In this document: piece after piece, positions 26,569-34,133 of the stretch
Position numbering within the stretch: the stretch's first letter is position 1
Layout of the letters: the number at the start of each line of letters is the position of its first letter
The notes under the pieces: model-generated
Databases searched by the model: none
The model's input: only the letters and a program-made list of their open reading frames with translations
Told to the model about the DNA's origin: nothing
Made by a program: the position numbers and the translations under genes
Assembly: GCA_000381565.1 (NCBI GenBank)
Contig: KB906724.1
Span: 72,085-136,084 of the forward strand
Source: Oxalobacteraceae bacterium AB_14
GTDB taxonomy: Bacteria; Pseudomonadota; Gammaproteobacteria; Burkholderiales; Burkholderiaceae_D
Length of the DNA: 64,000 bases
Direction: 5' to 3'

Positions 26569-28428
26569 ATGCCTTCTAAAGTAATGTCGGACCGCCTGCT
26601 GGCGGTCCTTTCCGAGGACCTGCGCCCGCTGGCCGCGCAGCGGCTGGCGGCGGCGGAACCGGTGCTGCGCCGGCTGCTGGCCGGCCTGTATGGCGAGCGC
26701 GCCGATTTCGATGCCTGGCTGGGTGAGCTGATGGAATCGCTGGGTGTGCTGTACGCGGCGCGGCCGGCGGAATTGCGGGCGCTCGACCTGGAGCGGCTGG
26801 CGTGTCCCGGCTGGTTCCTCAGCCAGCGCATGCTCGGCTACTGCGCCTACGTGCAGAACTTCGGCGGCGACTTGAACGGCGTGGCCGAGCGCGTCCCTTA
26901 TCTGCGGGAGCTGGGCGTCAGCTATCTGCACCTGCTGCCGTTCCTGCGCGCACGCGGCGGTGAAAATGATGGCGGCTTCGCCGTGTCCAGTTTCGATGAG
27001 GTCGAGCCTGCGCTTGGCAGCAACGCAGACCTGATGGCATTGACCGCGAACTTGCGCCTGGCCGGCATCAGCCTGTGCTCCGATTTCATCCTGAACCACG
27101 TGGCCGACGATCACGCCTGGGCGCGCGCCGCCAAGGCCGGCGACGCCGATGCGCGGGCGATGTTCCATGTGTTCCCCGACCGCGCCATGCCGGACCGCTA
27201 CGAGCGCACGCTGGGCCAGGTGTTCCCGCAGGTCGCGCCGGGCAATTTCAGTTTCATCGAGGAGCTCGATGGCTGGGCGTGGACCACGTTCTACCCGTAT
27301 CAATGGGACCTGAACTACGCCAACCCGGCGGTGTTCGCAGCGATGGCCGCCGCCTTGCTGCGGCTGGCCAATCGCGGCGTTGAAGTGTTCCGTCTCGATT
27401 CGACCGCTTTCCTGTGGAAGCGCGAGGGCACCAACAGCATGAACCAGCCGGAGGCGCACCAGCTGCTGCAGGCCTTGCGGGCGATCGTCGATATCGTCGC
27501 GCCGGGCGTGCTGCTGAAGGCCGAAGCCATCGTGCCGACGCGCGAGCTGCCGGCCTACCTGGGCAGCGCCGAGGCGCCGGAGTGCCACATCGCCTACCAC
27601 AGCAGCCTGATGGCGGCCGGCTGGGTGGCGCTGGCGGAGCAGGGCACCGGCGTGCTGCGCGAAGTGGTACGCAACACGCCCGCGTTGCCGGCCGCCGCGA
27701 CCTGGCTCAGCTACGTGCGCTGCCATGACGACATCGGCTGGAACGTGCTGCGCGCGGAAGCCTCGGCCGACGGCTCCGACAGCGCGGTACGGCTGGCGCG
27801 CGCGGCGCGCTTCTTCAGCGGCGCGGAGGGCAGCTACGCCATCGGCGCCGCCTTCCAGAGCACCGATCCGAACGCGGCGCACGGCAGCAACGGCATGGCC
27901 GCGTCGCTGACCGGCCTGCAGGCGGCCCGCACCGACGAGGAAGGCGCGCTGGCGCTGCGCCGCATGTTGCTGCTGCACGGCCTGGCCCTGAGCTTCGGCG
28001 CGCTGCCGGTGCTGTACATGGGCGACGAGCTGGCGATGGAGAACGACTACAGCTATCAGGATCGTCCGCAGCACGCGATGGACAGCCGCTGGCTGCAACG
28101 GCCGGTGTTCGACCTGCAGCGCTGGAAGCATCGCTACGATGTGTCCACCGTGCCGGGGACGATGCACCAGGCGTTGGCCAAGCTGGTGCGCCTACGCGGC
28201 CGGCATGATGCGCTGGCCGCCAACGCGCCCCGCACGCTGCTGGCCGATGCGCCGGACGGCATGCTGGCGCTGGCGCGCGGTGAGCGCTTCCTGACGCTGA
28301 TGAATTTCTCCGGCCGGCCGCAAGGCTATGCGCTGCAAGGCGTGTGGCGCGATTGCGTGGCTGAGCAGGAGAAGGTTGGCACGCTGGTGCTGGAACCGTA
28401 TGCAATGTACTGGCTGGTACGCGAATAA
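26569..28428 (+). CDS. Amylosucrase/sucrose hydrolase (GH13 subfamily 4)
   Basis: 619 residues, close to Neisseria polysaccharea amylosucrase (636), with the same N-terminal helical domain before the (beta/alpha)8 barrel. Motifs: DGGFAVSSF, DFILNHVADDH, nucleophile Asp in FRLDSTAF, acid/base Glu in LKAEAIV, third Asp in RCHDDIGW, and DSRWLQRP. It splits sucrose, releasing fructose and either glucose or an alpha-1,4-glucan; which cannot be told from motifs. No signal peptide, so cytoplasmic. Start uncertain: ATG 26569 or 26584, neither with a good ribosome-binding site; translation may couple to the receptor stop two bases upstream. Confidence 0.9.
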   Translation: MPSKVMSDRLLAVLSEDLRPLAAQRLAAAEPVLRRLLAGLYGERADFDAWLGELMESLGVLYAARPAELRALDLERLACPGWFLSQRMLGYCAYVQNFGGDLNGVAERVPYLRELGVSYLHLLPFLRARGGENDGGFAVSSFDEVEPALGSNADLMALTANLRLAGISLCSDFILNHVADDHAWARAAKAGDADARAMFHVFPDRAMPDRYERTLGQVFPQVAPGNFSFIEELDGWAWTTFYPYQWDLNYANPAVFAAMAAALLRLANRGVEVFRLDSTAFLWKREGTNSMNQPEAHQLLQALRAIVDIVAPGVLLKAEAIVPTRELPAYLGSAEAPECHIAYHSSLMAAGWVALAEQGTGVLREVVRNTPALPAAATWLSYVRCHDDIGWNVLRAEASADGSDSAVRLARAARFFSGAEGSYAIGAAFQSTDPNAAHGSNGMAASLTGLQAARTDEEGALALRRMLLLHGLALSFGALPVLYMGDELAMENDYSYQDRPQHAMDSRWLQRPVFDLQRWKHRYDVSTVPGTMHQALAKLVRLRGRHDALAANAPRTLLADAPDGMLALARGERFLTLMNFSGRPQGYALQGVWRDCVAEQEKVGTLVLEPYAMYWLVRE

Positions 28429-28462
28429 TATAGAATCGCCCAAGCAGGGCGTGGAGACAAGC

Positions 28463-29428
28463 ATGACCCAACAAACCATAGCCGTATTCGGCGAAGCGCT
28501 GGTCGACGATTTCATCACCGAGCAGGTTGTCGGCGGTGCGCCGTTCAACGTCGCGCGCAATCTGGCGGCGTTCGGCGTGGCGACGCTGATGGTCACCCGC
28601 ATCGGCGCCGACAAGAACGGCGCGCTGGTGCGCAACGAGTTCGAGCGCTTCGACATGAGCGAGGCGGGCTTGCAAGTCGATCCGCAGGAGGCCACCGGCC
28701 GCGTGGTGGTCGAACGCAATGCGGACAGCCACCGCTTCATCATCCTGCCGGACCAGGCCTACGATTACGTGGAGACCGGACCGGCGCTGGCGGCGCTGGC
28801 GCAGTCCACGCCAAGCACGATCTACTTCGGCACCATGGCGCAGCGGCACGAGCGTTCGCGCACGGCGCTGCGGGCGATGCTCGAGGCGTCCCGCGCCTTC
28901 AACGTGCAGCGCTACCTGGACCTGAATGTGCGCGACGGTCAGGTGACGGAGCGTTGCGCTTATGAGTCGCTGCACCTGGCGGACATCGTCAAGGTCAACG
29001 AGGATGAGCTGAAGGATTTGTTCAGCTGGTACACCCACACCAAGCCGGGCACCAAGGCGATCGACAGCGCCGAGATGGTGGACGCCTGCCAGGCGCTGAT
29101 GCGCATCTTCTCGCTGCAAGGCTTGATCGTCACGCTGGGCGAGCGCGGCGCGCTGTACTTCGGCGCCGACGGCGGCGTCATCGCCAACCAGGATTGCCAT
29201 GCGCCGGTGCGCATCGTCGACACGGTGGGCGCGGGCGACGCCTTCTCCGCCGTGTTCCTGTTCGGGCAAGCGCAGGGCTGGCCGGTCAGCCTCACGCTGG
29301 CGCGCGCCAACGCCTTTGCCGGCGCCATCTGCGGCATCTCCGGCGCGGTGCCGGCCGATATCGCGTTCTACCGGCCGTGGATCGAAGCGTGGCGCGGCGA
29401 CGCGGTCATGGCGGGAGCCGTCGCATGA
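28463..29428 (+). CDS. PfkB-family carbohydrate kinase, probable fructokinase
   Basis: 321-residue ribokinase-like kinase. N-terminal FGEALVDDFI with GGAPFNVARNLAAFG, and the C-terminal catalytic motif DTVGAGDAFSAVFLFG (catalytic Asp in GAGD). Start at ATG 28463 behind GGAG. Placed between the sucrose-splitting enzyme and the sugar symporter, it most likely phosphorylates the fructose released from sucrose. Its last codons overlap the symporter start as ATGA, implying translational coupling. Confidence 0.9.
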   Translation: MTQQTIAVFGEALVDDFITEQVVGGAPFNVARNLAAFGVATLMVTRIGADKNGALVRNEFERFDMSEAGLQVDPQEATGRVVVERNADSHRFIILPDQAYDYVETGPALAALAQSTPSTIYFGTMAQRHERSRTALRAMLEASRAFNVQRYLDLNVRDGQVTERCAYESLHLADIVKVNEDELKDLFSWYTHTKPGTKAIDSAEMVDACQALMRIFSLQGLIVTLGERGALYFGADGGVIANQDCHAPVRIVDTVGAGDAFSAVFLFGQAQGWPVSLTLARANAFAGAICGISGAVPADIAFYRPWIEAWRGDAVMAGAVA

Positions 29429-30759
29429 AGCCGCGGCTGTCGTTCTGGCAGATCGTCAACATGAACATCGGCTTCTTCGGCATCCAGTTCAGTTTCGGCC
29501 TGCAGCAGAGCAGCATGAGCCCGATCTACAAATACCTGGGCGCGGACGAAGCCAGCCTGCCTTACCTGTGGCTGGCCGGGCCGATGACCGGCCTGCTGGT
29601 GCAGCCGCTGATCGGCGCCATGAGCGACCGCACGGTCACGCGCTGGGGACGGCGCACGCCGTACTTCCTGATCGGCGCCATCCTGTGCAGCCTTGGCCTG
29701 CTGGCGATGCCGTTCAGCCCCACGCTGTGGATGGCGGCCAGCCTGCTGTGGATACTGGACGCGGCCAACAATGTGACGATGGAGCCGTACCGCGCCTTCG
29801 TCAGCGACAAGCTCGATCCGCAGCAGCATTCGGTCGGCTTCCTGACGCAGAGCGCCTTCACCGGGCTGGGACAAACGCTGGCCTACCTGACGCCGTCGCT
29901 GCTGGTCTGGTTCGGCATGAACAAGGACGCCGTCAACGGCAGCCATATTCCGCACATCGTCATCGTCGCCTTTTTGATCGGCGCGGTGTTCTCGATCTCG
30001 TCGGTGCTGTGGACCCTGAAGACCACGCCCGAATATCCGTTGACCGGCGACGAGCTGGCGCAGATCCGCGCGCGGCCGGCCGGCTGGCGGCACACGCTGG
30101 GCGACGTCGCCAGCGCGATCCGCGAGATGCCGGCGACGATGAAGCAGCTGGCCTGGGTCAAGCTGTTCCAGTGGTATGCGATGTTCTGCTATTGGCAGTA
30201 CATCATGCTGTCGCTGTCGACCACCATCTACGGCACCACCGACCAGGCCTCGCAGGGCTTCCGCGACGCCGGCCTGTTGTCGGGGCAGGTGGGGGCGTTC
30301 TACAACTTCATCGCGTTCGTGGGCGCGCTGGCGCTGGTGCCGTTCACGCGCCGCCACGGGCCGAAGGTCACGCACAGCATCTGCCTGGCGCTGGCCGGCG
30401 TCGGCATGCTGGCGATACCGATGATCCATACGCCGGCGCTGCTGTTCGTGCCGATGGTGGGGATCGGGCTGGCGTGGGCCAGCATCATGGGCAATCCGTA
30501 TGTGATGCTGGCGGGCTGCATACCGCCTGAGCGCACCGGCGTCTACATGGGCATCTTCAATATGTTCATCGTGATCCCGATGATCATCCAGATCTTCACG
30601 CTGCCGCTGTACTACCGCAGCCTGCTGGGCGGGAATCCGGAGAACGTGATCCGGCTGGCCGGTGGCCTGATGCTGTGCGGCGCGCTGGCCGTGCTGGCGG
30701 TGAAAATAAAAAAGCCGCAGGCGAACCCACGGCTTGCTGAGGAGGCGAGGACGGCTTAG
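29425..30759 (+). CDS. MFS sugar symporter (sucrose/maltose type)
   Basis: 444-residue inner-membrane transporter with about 12 helices. [21 protein letters not shown] is the loop 2-3 signature of the SLC45/GPH-like sucrose and maltose cation symporters, and the N-terminal [28 protein letters not shown] is typical of this branch (SuxC in Xanthomonas). It presumably moves sucrose from periplasm to cytoplasm with protons. The ATG overlaps the kinase stop. Its final codons contain the terminator of the convergent bfr gene. Confidence 0.9.
   Translation: MKPRLSFWQIVNMNIGFFGIQFSFGLQQSSMSPIYKYLGADEASLPYLWLAGPMTGLLVQPLIGAMSDRTVTRWGRRTPYFLIGAILCSLGLLAMPFSPTLWMAASLLWILDAANNVTMEPYRAFVSDKLDPQQHSVGFLTQSAFTGLGQTLAYLTPSLLVWFGMNKDAVNGSHIPHIVIVAFLIGAVFSISSVLWTLKTTPEYPLTGDELAQIRARPAGWRHTLGDVASAIREMPATMKQLAWVKLFQWYAMFCYWQYIMLSLSTTIYGTTDQASQGFRDAGLLSGQVGAFYNFIAFVGALALVPFTRRHGPKVTHSICLALAGVGMLAIPMIHTPALLFVPMVGIGLAWASIMGNPYVMLAGCIPPERTGVYMGIFNMFIVIPMIIQIFTLPLYYRSLLGGNPENVIRLAGGLMLCGALAVLAVKIKKPQANPRLAEEARTA
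30705..30735 (-). terminator. Intrinsic terminator of bfr, inside the symporter coding region
   Basis: On the minus strand AAGCCG (30735-30730) pairs with CGGCTT (30717-30712), with an inner GG/CC pair closing a TTCG tetraloop, followed by TTTTTTATT. It lies about 20 bases past the bfr stop, within the last codons of the plus-strand symporter gene. Confidence 0.75.
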
Positions 30760-31229
30760 CCTTCGCTCATCTGGCTTTGCAGGTAGTTCTGGATGCCGAC
30801 CTTGGCGATCAGGTCCAGCTGCGTTTCCAGCCAGTCGATGTGTTCTTCGGTGTCTTCCAAAATCATCAGCAGCAGGTCGCGCGACACGTAGTCGGCGGCC
30901 TTCTCGGCGGCGGCGATGCCTTCCTTGACGGTGATCTGCGCGCCTTTTTCCAGCTTCAGGTCGCAGGCTATCATCTCTTCGGTGTTCTCGCCGATCATGA
31001 TCTTGTGCATGGCTTGCAGGTTGGGCAGGCCGTCCAGCATCAGGATGCGGTCGATCAGTTTGTCGGCGTGCTTCATTTCGCCGATCGATTCCTCATATTC
31101 CTTCTTCGCGATCTTCTCGAAACCCCAGTGCCGGTACATGCGCGAGTGCAGGAAGTACTGGTTGATGGCGGTGAGTTCGTTGGTCAGCTGAGCGTTCAGC
31201 AGGCGTATGACTTCTGGGTCACCCTTCAT
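30756..31229 (-). CDS. bfr: Bacterioferritin
   Basis: 157-residue haem-containing iron-storage protein that assembles into a 24-mer shell. Ferroxidase ligands Glu18, Glu51, His54, Glu94 and His130 and the haem ligand Met52 are present in E. coli numbering; position 127, a Glu ligand in E. coli, is Thr (EDTEEH). Start at ATG 31229 (MKGDPEVIRLLN, as in E. coli); an upstream extension has no family support. Its stop overlaps the convergent symporter stop by 4 bases. A bacterioferritin-associated ferredoxin gene lies 2.2 kb away. Confidence 0.95.
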   Translation of the reverse strand: MKGDPEVIRLLNAQLTNELTAINQYFLHSRMYRHWGFEKIAKKEYEESIGEMKHADKLIDRILMLDGLPNLQAMHKIMIGENTEEMIACDLKLEKGAQITVKEGIAAAEKAADYVSRDLLLMILEDTEEHIDWLETQLDLIAKVGIQNYLQSQMSEG

Positions 31230-31341
31230 GGTGATGCTTTCTATAATGGTGGCGGAATACTGACATTTTGCCACGAACGCCGTGCCCGCGTGGCGCCATC
31301 CGTGCAAAGTGTAGCAATATGGGCTGAGTGAGATTGTTGGC

Positions 31342-31360
31342 GCAAATGAAAACAATTAAC
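31342..31360. promoter_or_regulatory. Possible Fur box upstream of the PiuC-type gene
   Basis: A 19-base window matches the Fur consensus (GATAATGATAATCATTATC) at 13 positions. It lies 33 bases before the start of the dioxygenase gene, whose relatives are often iron-repressed. Weak by itself. Confidence 0.4.
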
Positions 31361-31392
31361 ATTCCCATGTCGCCGCTATGAAAGGATGTCCC

Positions 31393-32073
31393 ATGATGCT
31401 GCATATCCCCGCCGTGCTGAGCAAGCCGCAGGTGCGGGAATTCCGCCAGCGCCTGGCGCAGGCCGACTGGATCGACGGCCGCGGCACGGCCGGGCCGCAG
31501 AGCGCGCAGGTCAAGCGCAACCGCCAGCTGCCGGAACTGTCGCCGCTGGCGCAGGAGCTGGGCGGCTTCATCACGCAGGCGCTGGCGGCTCATCCGCTGT
31601 TCTTCGCGGCGGTGCTGCCGCTGCGCATATTGCCGCCTTACTTCAACAGCTACGCCAGCGGCGAGCATTACGGCATGCATGTCGATGGCGCCATCCGCAT
31701 GCGGCCGGGCACGGCCAATGCGATGCGGGCGGACGTCTCGTCGACTCTGTTCCTCAGCGAGCCGGAGGAGTACGACGGCGGCGAGCTGATCGTCAGCGAC
31801 GCCTACGGCACCCACGAGGTCAGGCTGGCGGCGGGAGACTTGATCGTTTATCCGTCGAGCAGCGTGCACCAGGTGGCGCCGGTCACGCGCGGCGAGCGGG
31901 TCAGCTCGTTCATGTGGACCCAGAGCATGGTGCGCGACGACGCCCGGCGCGCCATGTTGTTCGAGCTGGACCAGAACATCCAGAAGCTGCGCGCCGCGCA
32001 CGGCGACAACGAGATCACGGTGGACCTGACCGGCCATTACCACAACCTGCTGCGCATGTGGGCCGATGTGTGA
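31393..32073 (+). CDS. Fe(II)/2-oxoglutarate-dependent dioxygenase, PiuC/YbiX type (PKHD hydroxylase)
   Basis: 226-residue prolyl-4-hydroxylase-like oxygenase. The iron triad is visible as HYGMHVD (HxD) and the distal His in [12 protein letters not shown] with the 2-oxoglutarate Arg. Start at ATG 31393 preceded by AAGGA at six bases; an ATG at 31378 overlaps the ribosome-binding site. PiuC-family genes usually accompany siderophore receptors; here no receptor is adjacent, but bfr, tonB and feo genes surround it. Its natural substrate is unknown. Confidence 0.9.
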   Translation: MMLHIPAVLSKPQVREFRQRLAQADWIDGRGTAGPQSAQVKRNRQLPELSPLAQELGGFITQALAAHPLFFAAVLPLRILPPYFNSYASGEHYGMHVDGAIRMRPGTANAMRADVSSTLFLSEPEEYDGGELIVSDAYGTHEVRLAAGDLIVYPSSSVHQVAPVTRGERVSSFMWTQSMVRDDARRAMLFELDQNIQKLRAAHGDNEITVDLTGHYHNLLRMWADV

Positions 32074-32141
32074 TGCAACCCACGGAGGGCTGACACCGCC
32101 AGGGGTAGGATCGATACTTTCCCCCACCGGAGCGCACCGCC

Positions 32142-32666
32142 ATGGACACGAGCAATGAAAACCATCACCAGGACTTGATCGGCGAGGACGCCGTCAAGAA
32201 AATCCGCGACTTTGTCGACGGCACGCCGGGCTGCTTCTTTTGCACCAGCGACGCCGCCGGCGGCCCCGGCGACGCGCGGCCGATGACCGCCTTGCAGGTC
32301 GATGCGCAGGGCAATCTGTGGTTCGTCAGCGCCAGCGACAGCCTGAAGAACCTGGAACTGGCGGCCGAGCCGTCGGCCACGCTGTACTTCCAGGCCTCGG
32401 ACCGGTCGGAGTTCATGCACCTTGAAGGCATCGCCACGGTGCTGCGCGACCCGGTCAAGCTCAAGGAGTTGTGGAGTTTTACGATGAAGACCTGGTTCGC
32501 CGGCGGCGAGGACGATCCGCGTGTGACGCTGATCAAGTTCGCGCCGACCTATGGATACTATTGGGATACCAGGCACGGCAGGGCGGTGGCCAGCGCCAGG
32601 ATGCTGATCGGCGCCGTGATCGGCAAGCCCCTGGTCGACACGGTCGAGGGCAGGCTGGACGTTTGA
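32142..32666 (+). CDS. Pyridoxamine 5'-phosphate oxidase-like (general stress protein 26 type)
   Basis: 174-residue split-barrel flavin-binding protein of the general-stress family (GTPGCFFCTSD, ARPMTALQVDAQGNLWFVS, SATLYFQ). Family members bind FMN, FAD or F420 and are linked to stress responses; no specific reaction can be assigned. It lies between the PiuC-type dioxygenase and a convergent tonB, separated by only 4 bases from the tonB stop. Confidence 0.85.
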   Translation: MDTSNENHHQDLIGEDAVKKIRDFVDGTPGCFFCTSDAAGGPGDARPMTALQVDAQGNLWFVSASDSLKNLELAAEPSATLYFQASDRSEFMHLEGIATVLRDPVKLKELWSFTMKTWFAGGEDDPRVTLIKFAPTYGYYWDTRHGRAVASARMLIGAVIGKPLVDTVEGRLDV

Positions 32667-32670
32667 GGGA

Positions 32671-33390
32671 TCAGCCCAGCTGGAAGTTGATCGGCACCAG
32701 CGCGTACACGGGGACCGGCTTGCCGTCTTCCATGTTGGGCTTGTACAGGGCGCGCAGCACGGCCTGGCGGCCGGCTTCGTCGAGGTTGCTGGAGCCGGAC
32801 GATTTGTGGATCACCACCTGCTCGGCCTGGCCTTTTTCGCTGATCAGCACGCGCAGGATGACGATGCCGCTCTCGCCCATGCGGCGCGAGATGTTGGGAT
32901 AGACCACCTGCGGCGCGCGGATGTATTCGACGCCGGACACGGTTTTCGGCGCGGCCGGCGTGGCCACGTGGGCCGGCGCCGGTGGCGCGGGCGGCGCGGC
33001 GACGGCGACCGCTTCGCTGGTGCGCGGTTGCGGCGGCGCAACAGTGATGGTCGGCTCGGTCTGCGCCACGTTCACCAGCGGAACCGGCGGAATGAAGGCC
33101 GGCGCCTGGCGCACCACCGGCACGGTCTTGGGCGGCGGCGCGGCCGGCTTGAGCGGCTCCGGCGCGGCGATGAAGCTGACGTTGACCACCTGCGGCAGGA
33201 TGGCGTGCGGGACGTGGCTCAACATTCCCGACTGGAACATATAAAACCCGAACACATGCACCATGACAATGGCGGCCAGCGGCGCGAACTTGCGGCCGCG
33301 CGCTTGCCATTGCTGTTTCAGCTGCGCGGCCAGGCCGCGCTGGTCCGCCGCCGGCGTATGCGCCGTGCGGCCATAGGTCATGGTGTTCAT
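32671..33390 (-). CDS. tonB: Energy transducer TonB
   Basis: 239 residues: one N-terminal transmembrane helix (about 36-56, FAPLAAIVMVHVFGFYMFQS), a Pro/Ala/Val-rich periplasmic spacer (about 75-150), and a C-terminal TonB domain (YPNISRRMGESGIVILRVLI...QAVLRALYKPNMEDG). It couples the proton-motive force from ExbBD to TonB-dependent receptors such as the one at 24266. No exbB or exbD is adjacent. The bfd gene is 10 bases upstream on the same strand, so bfd-tonB look co-transcribed from the Fur-box region. Confidence 0.92.
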   Translation of the reverse strand: MNTMTYGRTAHTPAADQRGLAAQLKQQWQARGRKFAPLAAIVMVHVFGFYMFQSGMLSHVPHAILPQVVNVSFIAAPEPLKPAAPPPKTVPVVRQAPAFIPPVPLVNVAQTEPTITVAPPQPRTSEAVAVAAPPAPPAPAHVATPAAPKTVSGVEYIRAPQVVYPNISRRMGESGIVILRVLISEKGQAEQVVIHKSSGSSNLDEAGRQAVLRALYKPNMEDGKPVPVYALVPINFQLG

Positions 33391-33400
33391 CGGGGCGATC

Positions 33401-33616
33401 TTAGTTGCTGAAGACTGGGCGCTTCAGTACGGTTTCCTGGATCTCGGCGGTGGCGGCCAAGTGCTCGCTCAGGATTTCTTCGGCGCAGGAAAAGCACTGG
33501 CCGCAGCATGTCGACACGCCCAGGTCGCGGCGCAATTCTTCCATCGACGTCAATCCCAATTCCACGGCTTGACGGATTTCACGATCAGATATGTTGTTGC
33601 AGACACATACAATCAT
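33401..33616 (-). CDS. bfd: Bacterioferritin-associated ferredoxin
   Basis: 71-residue [2Fe-2S] protein; the four cluster cysteines are in CVC near the N terminus and CCGQC around residues 37-41. Bfd docks on bacterioferritin and donates electrons to release stored iron. It is expected to be iron-repressed, and a Fur-like box lies about 60-80 bases upstream. An ordinary Bfd in length and motif order, slightly extended at the C terminus. Confidence 0.95.
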   Translation of the reverse strand: MIVCVCNNISDREIRQAVELGLTSMEELRRDLGVSTCCGQCFSCAEEILSEHLAATAEIQETVLKRPVFSN

Positions 33617-33677
33617 CGATACACCTTCTGGCTAGGCATTACTAAAAGAGTGGGCTGATAAGATTGCTTCTTAGTCA

Positions 33678-33696
33678 CTTAATGCGAATCATTATC
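33678..33696. promoter_or_regulatory. Fur box between bfd-tonB and feoAB
   Basis: CTTAATGCGAATCATTATC matches the 19-base Fur consensus at 15 positions. It sits in the divergent region between bfd (minus) and feoA (plus), so ferric-uptake regulator could control both sides. The fur gene is present at 61983-62411. Confidence 0.8.
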
Positions 33697-33742
33697 ATTA
33701 AGCGTATACTGCCTCAACTTTAAGCGAGATGCAAGCGCAAAT

Positions 33743-33770
33743 AGAAGTAATTCGCATTACCGTTTATAAT
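33743..33770 (+). promoter_or_regulatory. Second Fur-like half site and -10 box for feoA
   Basis: ATTCGCATTA (inverse of the AATGCGAAT seen in the first box) is followed by a perfect TATAAT at 33765-33770, about 95 bases before feoA. An overlapping Fur site and -10 would give direct iron repression. The Fur match is weak (about 11 of 19). Confidence 0.45.
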
Positions 33771-33863
33771 GCTAGTATCTTATTTCCGGCAAGAACGCGA
33801 TCTTGCAGTTCGCCGGCAAGCCGCAGCGGCACTGGCCGGGCGGCGATTTGAACGGACTTTGCC

Positions 33864-34130
33864 ATGACGCACGCAGCTCCCTTGATCACCCTCGATGCCC
33901 TGACGGTCGGCGACAGCGCCACCGTGGTGCACATCGCCCCCGGCGATCCCGCCCACGACGGCGCCACGCTGGCGCGCCGGCTGATGGAGCTGGGCTTTGT
34001 GCCGGGCGAAAAAATCCGCATGCTCAAGCGCGGCATGCCGGGTGGCGAGCCGCTGGCGATCAAGGTCGGCAACTCGACGTTCGCGTTGCGCCGCTTCGAA
34101 GCGGCGCTGATCTCGATCCAACCGGAATAA
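33864..34130 (+). CDS. feoA: Ferrous iron transport protein A
   Basis: 88-residue SH3-like FeoA (LARRLMELGFVPGEKIRMLKRGMPGGEPLAIKVGNSTFALRR pattern spread over residues 37-78). It supports the FeoB pump. feoB starts 4 bases after its stop. ATG 33864 follows a poor ribosome-binding site (GGACTTTGCC). The gene lies downstream of a Fur-box region. Confidence 0.93.
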   Translation: MTHAAPLITLDALTVGDSATVVHIAPGDPAHDGATLARRLMELGFVPGEKIRMLKRGMPGGEPLAIKVGNSTFALRRFEAALISIQPE

Positions 34131-34133
34131 GCC

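Noticed and set aside
28437..28451. Hairpin CGCCC-AAGCA-GGGCG before the kinase gene
   Set aside because: Only five pairs and no T-run; it lies just before the ribosome-binding site and is too weak to call a terminator.
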